Assembly: GCF_003944765.1 (NCBI RefSeq) | Contig: NZ_RWIU01000003.1 | Location: forward strand, 522,474-586,473 | DNA: 64,000 bases | Origin: Hymenobacter perfusus | GTDB lineage: Bacteria > Bacteroidota > Bacteroidia > Cytophagales > Hymenobacteraceae | Reading direction: 5' to 3' | Shown: positions 1-7,479 of the stretch, piece after piece | Layout of the letters: the number at the start of each line of letters is the position of its first letter | Numbering within the stretch: the first letter of the stretch is position 1 | Translations under genes and position numbers: made by a program | The notes under the pieces: generated by a model | Databases searched by the model: none | Told to the model about the DNA's origin: nothing | What the model saw: the letters and a program-made list of their open reading frames with translations, nothing else

Positions 1-157
1 CTGGTGACTGCCGTTGTGCAAATCTAACTAATTATAAATCGTACTGGTTCAGGTGGTTGGGTAATTTGGTCGTTTCTTCCAACGGTGTATCTGAGAAGTA
101 CTATAATTAGCGTATTTTCTTGATTATTTGATCGTTAAATCCTTATAAAACAAAATA
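1..157. other. Gene-free AT-rich window edge
   Basis: No open frame of convincing length or codon use is visible on either strand. The stretch is clearly more AT-rich than the genes that follow and ends at the terminator hairpin of the Fpg gene. It is probably spacer, or the far end of a neighbour cut off by the window edge. Confidence 0.5.
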
Positions 158-181
158 CCCCGACTTTTTGATAAGTCGGGG
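150..181 (-). terminator. Rho-independent terminator after the Fpg-like gene
   Basis: A 9-bp perfect stem (CCCCGACTT paired with AAGTCGGGG, 158-166 and 173-181) with a 6-base loop. On the minus strand it is followed by TATTTTGTTTT. It lies about 30 bases past the stop codon of the gene at 213-1031. Confidence 0.85.
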
Positions 182-212
182 CGGAAGTTTTAGGAATAGA
201 ACTATTCTTCTG

Positions 213-1031
213 TCAGATTTCCGGCTGGCACTTCGGGCAGGTGTACGTGGCCCGACCGCCAACGTAGGTTTTTGCTATTAGCGTACGAGGGTGGCGGGGG
301 CAGTGCAGGTGGGCATCGGTGCCGGGGGTAGCAGAATCGTCCCATTCCCGGGCGTGAATCAGGAAGCTGGCCGGGAACTGTCGGTAGTTAGCCTCGTGCT
401 GAATTGCCGTATGCAATACCAATTGGATGGCCGCGTGCAGCCGCTTAAACTCCGCCGTCGTAAGCGTGTTGGCCACGCGTTCCGGATGAATTTTGGCCTG
501 AAACAGCACCTCATCGACAATCCAGTTGCCCAGTCCGGCCGTCAGGCTCTGGTTAAGCAGCAAGGGCTTAAGAATCGTCTTGCGCCGGCTGAGCTTGGTT
601 TGCAGCTCCTCCGCTGTAATATCCAACGCATCAGGTCCCAGCTTCTTGGCCTGCCGGTAGGCGTCCACACTCTCGGCCAGCCGGATACGCCCAAATTTGC
701 GCGGATCCACGAAGGCCGCACGTAGCCCGGAACTCAGGTGCAGGGCCACCCGGGTGAAGCGCGGGGCATCGGCCTCGTCGCGGTAAGCGCCCACGTCGCC
801 GGTCATGCCAAAATGGAGCACCAGCACCCGACCATCGTCCAGCAGCAGAAAGCAGTTCTTGCCCAAACGGCTGGTCCCCATGATGGTGCGTCCCACCAAG
901 GCCGGGCGCAGCACATCCTCGTCGGTGCCCAGTACGTGGGCGTCTTTTACTTCGAAAGCGGTAATGGTCTGGTGCGTCACCAGGTCATCGAGAAAGCGGC
1001 GGTAGGTTTCGACTTCGGGTAATTCGGGCAT
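213..1031 (-). CDS. Fpg/Nei-family DNA glycosylase (formamidopyrimidine-DNA glycosylase-like)
   Basis: Base-excision repair enzyme of the MutM/Fpg family, 272 residues, the usual length. It removes oxidised bases such as 8-oxoguanine and nicks the strand by beta,delta-elimination. The N-terminus MPELPEVE is diagnostic: Pro2 becomes the Schiff-base nucleophile after Met removal and Glu3 is catalytic. The helix-two-turn-helix part follows (around FLLNQSLTAGLGNW-like residues 160-175). The C-terminal zinc finger reads C-x2-H...C-x2-C (CPRH ... CPKC), so the second ligand is His where the family normally has Cys. Downstream is a clear terminator; the upstream neighbour (PhzF-like) is on the same strand about 70 bases away. 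Family membership is sure; substrate preference (Fpg versus Nei-like) cannot be told from sequence alone. Confidence 0.93.
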   Translation of the reverse strand: MPELPEVETYRRFLDDLVTHQTITAFEVKDAHVLGTDEDVLRPALVGRTIMGTSRLGKNCFLLLDDGRVLVLHFGMTGDVGAYRDEADAPRFTRVALHLSSGLRAAFVDPRKFGRIRLAESVDAYRQAKKLGPDALDITAEELQTKLSRRKTILKPLLLNQSLTAGLGNWIVDEVLFQAKIHPERVANTLTTAEFKRLHAAIQLVLHTAIQHEANYRQFPASFLIHAREWDDSATPGTDAHLHCPRHPRTLIAKTYVGGRATYTCPKCQPEI

Positions 1032-1102
1032 GAAAGCAGGGCAGCGGGTGGAGTACCGGGTAGTAACTGCCGAGGCGCGGTTTCGGTTGCGCCCAGGGCG
1101 AT

Positions 1103-2005
1103 TTACAGGGTTAGGCGGCCTTCTACCACCACCACGGCCTTACCACTGATGCGCACCGCCTCAATCTCCTGCGGCGGCCCCAGTACCTGCACCTGCACCG
1201 TACCGGGGTGGCCCAGCCAATGGCCCTGCTCAGCCACAAACGTAGGGGAAGCCAGCAGCCCGTAGTGCCATAGGTAAGCGGCCATACCGCCCGTGGCGGA
1301 GCCCGTAACGGGGTCTTCCAGCACATCGGGTGGGGTACAGATGTGGCGGGCAAAAGTCTGGCCGGCCGGCGTAGCGCCCTGCAAACAGAACAGATGGGAG
1401 CTGAAAAAGCCGCTGGCTCGCCGGTAGGCTTCCAGGGCCGCCGGCTGGGGCAGGCCGGCGCGGCGCAACGCGTCTAGGTCACGCAGGGGTACCATCAGCT
1501 GGGGCGTGCCGGTGCTCACCGTCTGGATGACAGCTCCTGGGAGCAGGTCGTCGGGGGTGAGGCCGAACATCGGCAACACTTCAGTGGCATCGTGCAGGGG
1601 GCCGAACACGGGGCGGCGCTGGGTCATATGAATCCGGCAGGGCCGCCCGGGCTCGGCGGCTTCTACCGCTACGGCAATGGGGCCGTGCAGCAGTTCCAGG
1701 GTGAGGGCCAGCTCGGCAGAGCCGGTGGGGCGGGCCAAGCGGCCGGTGTGCAGCAGGGCCGTGAGGGTGGCAATGGTGGGGTGGCCGGCCAGCGGAATTT
1801 CCTCGGCCGGGGTGAAATAGCGCACCGCAAAATCGGCCGAGGCAGAGCGGCGTACGAAGGCCGTTTCGGGCTGATTGAACTCGCGGGCCAGCTGCTGCAT
1901 CCGCTCGGGCGGGAGGTCGTCGGCATCGAGTACCACAGCGCAGGAATTGCCGCCCAGCGCGGTTTCAGTAAAGGCATCGACCAGCAGGAAAGGATATTCG
2001 GCCAT
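1103..2005 (-). CDS. PhzF family isomerase/epimerase
   Basis: About 300 residues from the chosen ATG at 2005 (MAEYPFLLVDAF). The open frame runs 45 codons further upstream, but those residues do not look like PhzF and run into a palindromic repeat. PhzF proteins are two-domain isomerases of the diaminopimelate-epimerase fold. Typical motifs are visible: N-terminal DAFTETALGGNSCAVV (Gly-Gly-Asn/Ser-like turn), FNQPETAFV with the family's conserved Glu, FTPAEEIPLAGHPT, and DVLEDPVTGSATG near the C-terminus. Outside phenazine producers these are of unknown substrate, and no phenazine genes are near, so no phenazine role is claimed. Confidence 0.88.
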   Translation of the reverse strand: MAEYPFLLVDAFTETALGGNSCAVVLDADDLPPERMQQLAREFNQPETAFVRRSASADFAVRYFTPAEEIPLAGHPTIATLTALLHTGRLARPTGSAELALTLELLHGPIAVAVEAAEPGRPCRIHMTQRRPVFGPLHDATEVLPMFGLTPDDLLPGAVIQTVSTGTPQLMVPLRDLDALRRAGLPQPAALEAYRRASGFFSSHLFCLQGATPAGQTFARHICTPPDVLEDPVTGSATGGMAAYLWHYGLLASPTFVAEQGHWLGHPGTVQVQVLGPPQEIEAVRISGKAVVVVEGRLTL

Positions 2006-2132
2006 CGGCTTCAGGTAGCTCAGCAAGTGAAAGAAGCCGCAAAGGTAACGGCCGGCTTCCCAATGCCGGGAAGCCGGCCGCGTACGGTACCAGTGCTGTT
2101 TGAACGGTAGAAGCTGTTTAGAAAGTTCGTCA

Positions 2133-2229
2133 AACGTCATGCTGAGCTTGCCGAAGCATCTCTACCGCTTCGTCTGAATAGCATTGCAACGAAGCGGTAG
2201 AGATGCTTCGGCAAGCTCAGCATGACGTT
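2133..2229. repeat. Palindromic intergenic repeat, family D copy 1
   Basis: Two perfect 41-bp inverted arms (2133-2173 and 2189-2229) separated by 15 bases, forming a very long hairpin between the PhzF-like gene and the M48-like protease gene. The arms begin CGTCATGCTGAGC and include GAAGCATCTCTACCGC. Related, less perfect arms occur at 29461-29648 and 54061-54208. Confidence 0.9.
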
Positions 2230-2258
2230 CTATAAGGTTCTATTTACTACGTTTCAAC

Positions 2259-3149
2259 CTACGACGGGTCGGCCAGCTGGGCTACGTGGCGGCCGCTGGT
2301 GTCGAAAATGCTGCCCGAGCGGCTGATGTACAGGCGGCGCTCTTGCCCATCAACCAGCACGTACGGGTAGTTTACGCTCTCGGAGCGGGTGAGGCGGCCC
2401 ACTATCTGCGTCGTACGGGCATCGGCATCGAAGCGCACCACGCTCAGGCGGTTGGTGATGTAATAATCCTGGTCGGGATTGTCGCGGAAGGTGATTTTGC
2501 CGAGCACGCTCACCGGCGAGGCCGTGTTGGCGGCTACCGTTCGCACAGGCGCAGTAGCTCGGTTGGCCAGTACGGCCGGGGCCGCCGAAGGCGCTGCCAT
2601 GCGGTTACTGGCCACAATCTGCTGGCTGGCGCGCTGCCAGCCCTCCCCGATGGAAGTCAGGCGGGAGTTCCGGCCGGGATGCGTAGGCGAAGCTTCCTCA
2701 TCGGAAACCACCGCCATGCCGGCCTGCGCCTGCGCCAGACTGGCCCCCATCTTCCGCAGTACGAAACCCGAAAACTCGTCGGCTTCGAGCTCATCGGCGG
2801 GATTGGAGCCGCCGGGGCGCAGCGTATGGCCGTTGAGGTGGTGGCCCATTTCGTGGGCCAGAATGCTGATACCCGCCCAGTCGGTGCGGCCGGCGCGGTT
2901 CACGGCAGCCACAAACTGCGGGTTATACAGCAGGTAGCGTTGGCCGCCGTACACCACGGCGGCGGCATTCTGTACTTCCGTGGTAGCGCGCAGCTGGAAG
3001 CGAGGCTTAAGGCCCACCACATCGGTGATTTCGCGTAGCACGTCGCGTTGGCTGGTAGCAGCCGATTGGGCTTCGGCTGAGCCCGTTATGACAAGCCACC
3101 CGGCAAGTACCAGACCTGCGAAGCGGCGGAAAAAGCATGGGTGGTTCAT
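2259..3149 (-). CDS. Secreted M48-like zinc metalloprotease
   Basis: 296 residues with an N-terminal signal peptide (hydrophobic stretch at 10-22, likely cleavage after AEA/Q near residue 28). The catalytic zinc motif HEMGHH sits at 99-104 and is followed by ELEADEF at 120-126. This HExxH plus downstream ExxxD arrangement is that of the M48 (BepA/HtpX-like) gluzincins, so a periplasmic or outer-membrane-associated role is likely. The C-terminal third (from about residue 190) carries no TPR repeats that I can see and looks like a small beta-rich domain. The gene starts divergently from the T9SS protease gene at 3335. Confidence 0.8.
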   Translation of the reverse strand: MNHPCFFRRFAGLVLAGWLVITGSAEAQSAATSQRDVLREITDVVGLKPRFQLRATTEVQNAAAVVYGGQRYLLYNPQFVAAVNRAGRTDWAGISILAHEMGHHLNGHTLRPGGSNPADELEADEFSGFVLRKMGASLAQAQAGMAVVSDEEASPTHPGRNSRLTSIGEGWQRASQQIVASNRMAAPSAAPAVLANRATAPVRTVAANTASPVSVLGKITFRDNPDQDYYITNRLSVVRFDADARTTQIVGRLTRSESVNYPYVLVDGQERRLYISRSGSIFDTSGRHVAQLADPS

Positions 3150-3334
3150 GGAAAAGTGCTTTTTGTGTGAAAAGTAATTGGCAATTACCTTGCCGGAAAT
3201 AACAAGCAGTGCTGTGCGGAATTTTGCCGGTTAGCGGCGCGTTGTGCAATTTCCTTGTATATTCGCCACCGCAGATATTCGCTGCAATGGTGAGCGAGAG
3301 GAGACGAGCGGGCGTGGGAAAATTTCTGAGCTAC

Positions 3335-5410
3335 ATGAAAAAAACACAATTACTAGGGAAAGGGTTCCTGCGGGCAGGGCTTGGTGCAGTTGGTCTGGTC
3401 TGGGCATTAGCGGGCTCCGCACAGGCCCAGGAGGCGTGTCTGTTGCAGCCCTTGTCGTGGGCGCAACGGCTGCAGGAGGCCCCACTGGTAGTGGAGGCGC
3501 GGGTACAGGCCGTGCGCAGCCAGGACACCGGCCTGCACATCCTCACCTTCAACGAGCTGGACGTATTTAAAGTATTCCGAGGTGCGTTGCCGGCCGGAAA
3601 ACTAACGCTGGTAACGGAAGGCGGCACCGTGGGCCCACGCCGCGAGGAAGTGTCGAACGCACCCGCGCTGGCCGCCGGCGAGCAGGCCATCTTCCTGCTG
3701 CAACCCGACCCCACCCAGCCCGGCCGCTACCGGCTGGCGGCCGGCCCCCAGGGCCTGATTCGGCTGGATCTGACCACGGCCACCGCTGCCGACCCATTCC
3801 GCCGCTACACCTCCATCACGGAGGAGCTGTACCCCACGCTTCAGGCGCAAACCGGGCAGGCGTACCGCGAGATTCAGCCAAACGAGTTGCTTGTAGCCCG
3901 TCTGAGCCGGGTGGCCCGGCCGGCCGCCGCGCCGGTTATTACCGGCTTCAGCCCCGCAACCGTCACGGCCGGCACCCGCACGGTGCTGACGATTACCGGC
4001 TCGGGGTTCGGGGCCACGCAGGGCAACGGGACGGTGGGGTTCAGCAACGCCAACAATGGCGGCACTTCGTTCGTGTCGCCGCTAGCCGGGGAATATTTGA
4101 GCTGGTCGGACACCGAAATTCAGGTGCGGGTGCCTTCCGTGACGGTGGGTGGGGCCGGGCCGGCCGGCACGGGTCGGCTGCTGATTACCAACGGTACCTC
4201 GGAAAGCAGCCTGAGCGGCACCAATCTGACGGTAGATTATGCTTTGGCCAACATTGAATCAAACGGGGCCCCGGCTCCGGTGGCCTTGGTGAGCCGGGAC
4301 GGCACCGGCGGCTATACGCTCACATACAACCAGAATTTCGCGGCCAACGCCGCCGCTACGGCATCCTTCGAGCGGGCCCTTACCACTTGGCGCAACGGAG
4401 TGGGTGCCAACCGCAAAATAGCAGCCGGTACCACTACCATCAACTCCAACGTGGCCAATGATAACGTGAACGTGGTGAGCTTTGATGATGCCACCGAGCT
4501 GCCGGCCGGCGTGCTGGGCGTGGCGTACTCCTACTTCTCCGGCTGTTCCAACGGGGCGGGCGGCTTTAATTGGGTATTATCAGGCACCGACTACATCTTC
4601 GATGGGGAGCGGAACTGGCAGTATGGCCCGGCCGCGCCCACCGGCGGCCAGACGGACTTTGAAACCGTGTCGCTGCACGAGCAGGGCCACGGGATTCAGC
4701 TGGGCCACATCATTAAGCCCGGCGCGGTGATGCACTTCTCCATTGCGGCCAACACCCAGAACCGGGTACTTAACTCCACCAACGACGTGGCCGGCGGCAA
4801 CGCCGAAATCGACTTCAGCTTGGGTGCCCCGCGCTGCGGCAACCCCAGCTACGTGCGTCTGGCATCCACGCTGCCCGTCACGCTGGTTAGCTTCGGGGCC
4901 GGGCGGGTGAGCGGGGGCGTGCGGCTGCGCTGGCAGACGGCAGCGGAAGTGAACAGTGCCTTCTTCGCGGTGGAAACTACCGCAAACCCGGCCGGCGAGT
5001 GGCAGGAGCTGCAACGGCAGCCCGCCGCCGGCAATTCCCTCACCGTGCGCAATTACGAGTACCTCGATGCCCGAACCACGGCCGGGCCGCGCTACTACCG
5101 GCTGCGGCAGCAGGATGAGGATGGTACCGTGTACTACTCCGCCGTGGTAACGGTGCAGGTGGCCGGCACCGGCGAACTGGTGGCTTACCCGAACCCCTTC
5201 AGCGCGGAGCTGCGGGTGGCACTGCCCGCCGCCGAAGCCGCTACCCTGCGCCTCTATGACCTGGCGGGCCACCTGGTGCGGGAGCAGCCGGTGCCGGCCG
5301 GGCAAACCGCCGTGGAGCTGCTGGCTGCCGATGTGCGGCCGGGCGTGTACCTGTTGGAATGGCGTACGGGCGGCGGCCGGCTGGTGCGCACCCGGGTAGT
5401 GAAGCAGTAG
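3335..5410 (+). CDS. T9SS-exported metzincin-like protease with IPT/TIG domain
   Basis: 691 residues from ATG 3335, which opens a good signal peptide (MKKTQLLGKG..., cleavage after AQA near 32); the frame is open further upstream without sense. An IPT/TIG immunoglobulin-like domain lies around 198-300 (ITGFSPATVTAGTRTVLTITGSGFG). The catalytic region has HEQGHGIQLGH at 448-458 and a likely Met-turn at Met466, as in matrixin-like metzincins. However, the usual Gly at the eighth position of HExxHxxGxxH is Gln here. The last 75 residues (YPNPFS..., GVYLLEW, ending VVKQ) are a type-A T9SS sorting domain, so it is expected to be secreted or surface-anchored. Substrate unknown. Confidence 0.82.
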   Translation: MKKTQLLGKGFLRAGLGAVGLVWALAGSAQAQEACLLQPLSWAQRLQEAPLVVEARVQAVRSQDTGLHILTFNELDVFKVFRGALPAGKLTLVTEGGTVGPRREEVSNAPALAAGEQAIFLLQPDPTQPGRYRLAAGPQGLIRLDLTTATAADPFRRYTSITEELYPTLQAQTGQAYREIQPNELLVARLSRVARPAAAPVITGFSPATVTAGTRTVLTITGSGFGATQGNGTVGFSNANNGGTSFVSPLAGEYLSWSDTEIQVRVPSVTVGGAGPAGTGRLLITNGTSESSLSGTNLTVDYALANIESNGAPAPVALVSRDGTGGYTLTYNQNFAANAAATASFERALTTWRNGVGANRKIAAGTTTINSNVANDNVNVVSFDDATELPAGVLGVAYSYFSGCSNGAGGFNWVLSGTDYIFDGERNWQYGPAAPTGGQTDFETVSLHEQGHGIQLGHIIKPGAVMHFSIAANTQNRVLNSTNDVAGGNAEIDFSLGAPRCGNPSYVRLASTLPVTLVSFGAGRVSGGVRLRWQTAAEVNSAFFAVETTANPAGEWQELQRQPAAGNSLTVRNYEYLDARTTAGPRYYRLRQQDEDGTVYYSAVVTVQVAGTGELVAYPNPFSAELRVALPAAEAATLRLYDLAGHLVREQPVPAGQTAVELLAADVRPGVYLLEWRTGGGRLVRTRVVKQ

Positions 5411-5429
5411 ATTCGTCTCATTTTTGCCT

Positions 5430-5471
5430 AAAAAGCCGCCGGCCCGAAATACTTCGGGCCGGCGGCTTTTT
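5430..5471. terminator. Bidirectional terminator between convergent genes
   Basis: A near-perfect inverted repeat (AAAAAGCCGCCGGCCCGAA and its complement) with a short loop, ending in a T run on both strands. It separates the T9SS protease gene from the ABC exporter gene. Confidence 0.9.
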
Positions 5472-5488
5472 ATATGATGGAAGCGGGC

Positions 5489-5518
5489 AGTAGCGCGAAC
5501 TGCAAAGTTCACGCTACT
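5489..5518. repeat. Palindromic repeat, family C, short copy
   Basis: AGTAGCGCGAACT and AGTTCACGCTACT arms around GCAA. This is the minimal form of a repeat also found at about 14731, 30848, 31858 and 59246. It abuts the stop codon of the ABC exporter gene. Confidence 0.75.
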
Positions 5519-5520
5519 GC

Positions 5521-7311
5521 TTAAACCGGCTGGGGCTGGGGGCGGATGGAGGCCTGGGGCCGCTCGCCAATCTGCTGGCGCCACATGGCGTAATAGAGGC
5601 CGCGCTGCGCCAAGAGCTCCTCGTGGCGGCCGGCTTCGGCGACGTGGCCGCGCTCCAGCACAAAGATGCGGTCGGCGTGCAGAATGGTGCTCAGGCGGTG
5701 GGCAATTAGGATGGTGATATGTCGGCGGGAGCCCGACAGCTCGCGCACCGTCTGGCTGATTTCTTCCTCGGTCAGCGAGTCGAGGGCTGAAGTGGCTTCG
5801 TCGAACACCAGCAGGGTAGGACGGCGCAGCAAAGCGCGGGCGATGCTCAGGCGCTGCTTTTCGCCACCCGATACCTTCACGCCACCTTCGCCAATCACCG
5901 TATCGAGGCCGAGGGGGGCACGGGCCAGCAGCGTATCGGCGGCGGCCTGGTGCAGGGCGTGCAGGCACTGCTCGTCAGTGGCGTTAGGGGCCACGAAGCG
6001 CAGATTTTCGCGGATGGTGCCCGCAAACAGCTGGGTGTCCTGGGTGACGAAGCCAATCTGCTCGCGCAGGGTGTCGAGGTCCAGCTCGGGGCCGGGGATG
6101 CCGTTGTAGAGAATCCGGCCCTGGGCGGGCGGGTAGAGGCCCACCAGCAGTTTCACCAGCGTAGTTTTGCCCGAGCCCGACGGCCCGACGAAGGCAATGG
6201 TTTCGCCTAGCCTGGTCTGGAAGCTGATGCCGTCGAGGGCGGGGGCGCTGGCCGTGAGGTGCTGGAAATGCACGTCGTCGAAGGCCAGGGTTTCGATCTG
6301 GTCGATGGTTTTGGGGTGGGCCGGCTTGACTTCCTTGGGCGTGTCGAGAATCTGCTGGTAGTTGGCCAGGGACGCCTCGGTTTCGCGGTAGATGTTGATG
6401 AGCGTACCCAGCTCCTGCAGCGGCCCGAAGATGGCGAAGGAGTAGAAGAAGAACGTGATAAACTTGCCCGGCTCAATTACTCCCTGCACCACCAGAAACA
6501 CCAACATCAGCAGAATTACGTTGCGCATTAGGTTCACGAACGTGCCCTGCACAAACGACAAAGAGCGGAGGTAACGCACCTTTTTCAGCTCCAGCTTCAG
6601 GATTTTTTCGGTGGTGGCGTTCAGGCGCTGGGTTTCCTGCTGGGCCAGCCCCAGGCTCTTGATCAGCTCAATATTGCGCAGGCTTTCGGTGGTGGAACCA
6701 GCCAGGGCGGTGGTTTCGGCCACAATGGTTTTCTGAATCACCTTGATGCGCTTGCTCAGAAAAAAGCTCAGCGTAGCCAGCAGCGGAATGGTGAGAAAGT
6801 ACACCACGGCAATGGGCCAGTACACGCTCAGGGCGTACCAGGTCACGAAAATGATGCCCACCAACGAAATGAACAGGATATTGATGAAGCTCTGAATGAG
6901 CTTCTCCACGTCGGTGCGCACCTTCTGCAGCTTGCCCAGCGTTTCGCCCGAACGTTGGTCCTCAAACACCTGGTAGGGCAGCTCCAGCGAGTGGCGCAGG
7001 CCGTCGGAATACAGCTCGGCGCCTAGCCGCTGGGTGATGACGTTGGTGTAGTAGTCCTGGAAGTTCTTGGCGATGCGCGACACCATGGCCACGCCCAGGG
7101 CCTTGAGCACGAGCAGCCCGGCGCCGCCCATGAGAAATACCCAGAACGTGGGCTTTTGGGTGTTTTTCAGGGCCGGCGACACGTAGCGGTCAATAATCTG
7201 CCCCAGAATGTAGGGGTCGAGCAGGGAGAAAACCTGGTTGATGGCGGCCAGCAGCAAAGCCAGCGCCAGCAGGCCCTTGTAGTGGCGCAGGTAGCGGTAT
7301 AGTAGTTTCAT
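5521..7311 (-). CDS. ABC exporter, fused membrane and ATPase domains
   Basis: 596 residues from ATG 7311 (MKLLYRYLRHYKGLL). Half-transporter of the MsbA/lipid-and-drug exporter type that works as a dimer in the inner membrane. About six membrane helices lie in residues 10-290. The ATPase domain follows with Walker A GPSGSGKT (376-383), Q-loop Gln424, ABC signature VSGGEKQR (480-487), Walker B TLLVFDE (499-505) and an H-loop in IAHRLST. Substrate cannot be read from sequence; lipid, peptide and drug are all possible. It sits alone, convergent with the preceding T9SS gene, with a GACCTTTG box (near TAnnTTTG) about 50 bases upstream. Confidence 0.92.
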   Translation of the reverse strand: MKLLYRYLRHYKGLLALALLLAAINQVFSLLDPYILGQIIDRYVSPALKNTQKPTFWVFLMGGAGLLVLKALGVAMVSRIAKNFQDYYTNVITQRLGAELYSDGLRHSLELPYQVFEDQRSGETLGKLQKVRTDVEKLIQSFINILFISLVGIIFVTWYALSVYWPIAVVYFLTIPLLATLSFFLSKRIKVIQKTIVAETTALAGSTTESLRNIELIKSLGLAQQETQRLNATTEKILKLELKKVRYLRSLSFVQGTFVNLMRNVILLMLVFLVVQGVIEPGKFITFFFYSFAIFGPLQELGTLINIYRETEASLANYQQILDTPKEVKPAHPKTIDQIETLAFDDVHFQHLTASAPALDGISFQTRLGETIAFVGPSGSGKTTLVKLLVGLYPPAQGRILYNGIPGPELDLDTLREQIGFVTQDTQLFAGTIRENLRFVAPNATDEQCLHALHQAAADTLLARAPLGLDTVIGEGGVKVSGGEKQRLSIARALLRRPTLLVFDEATSALDSLTEEEISQTVRELSGSRRHITILIAHRLSTILHADRIFVLERGHVAEAGRHEELLAQRGLYYAMWRQQIGERPQASIRPQPQPV

Positions 7312-7479
7312 GCGGTAGTGAGAGAGGGGAGAAAGGCTACAAGCGCCAGGACCGGCGAAATGTTCAGTTCGCACAAAGGTCGCACGGATTCATGCAGGTT
7401 CCTCCGGGTTCCCCAGGGCTGAAGCCCGGGCCAGGCAGCGGAACGTTGGGGCGTGGCAGCAGACGGTTCCGCCACTGCT

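Noticed and set aside
1103..2005. Phenazine biosynthesis role for the PhzF-like gene
   Set aside because: No phz genes nearby; most PhzF homologues are unrelated to phenazines.
4580..5968. 462-codon minus-strand open frame spanning the T9SS protease end, terminator and ABC gene
   Set aside because: It crosses a strong bidirectional terminator and overlaps two well-supported genes; Pro/Arg-rich and featureless.
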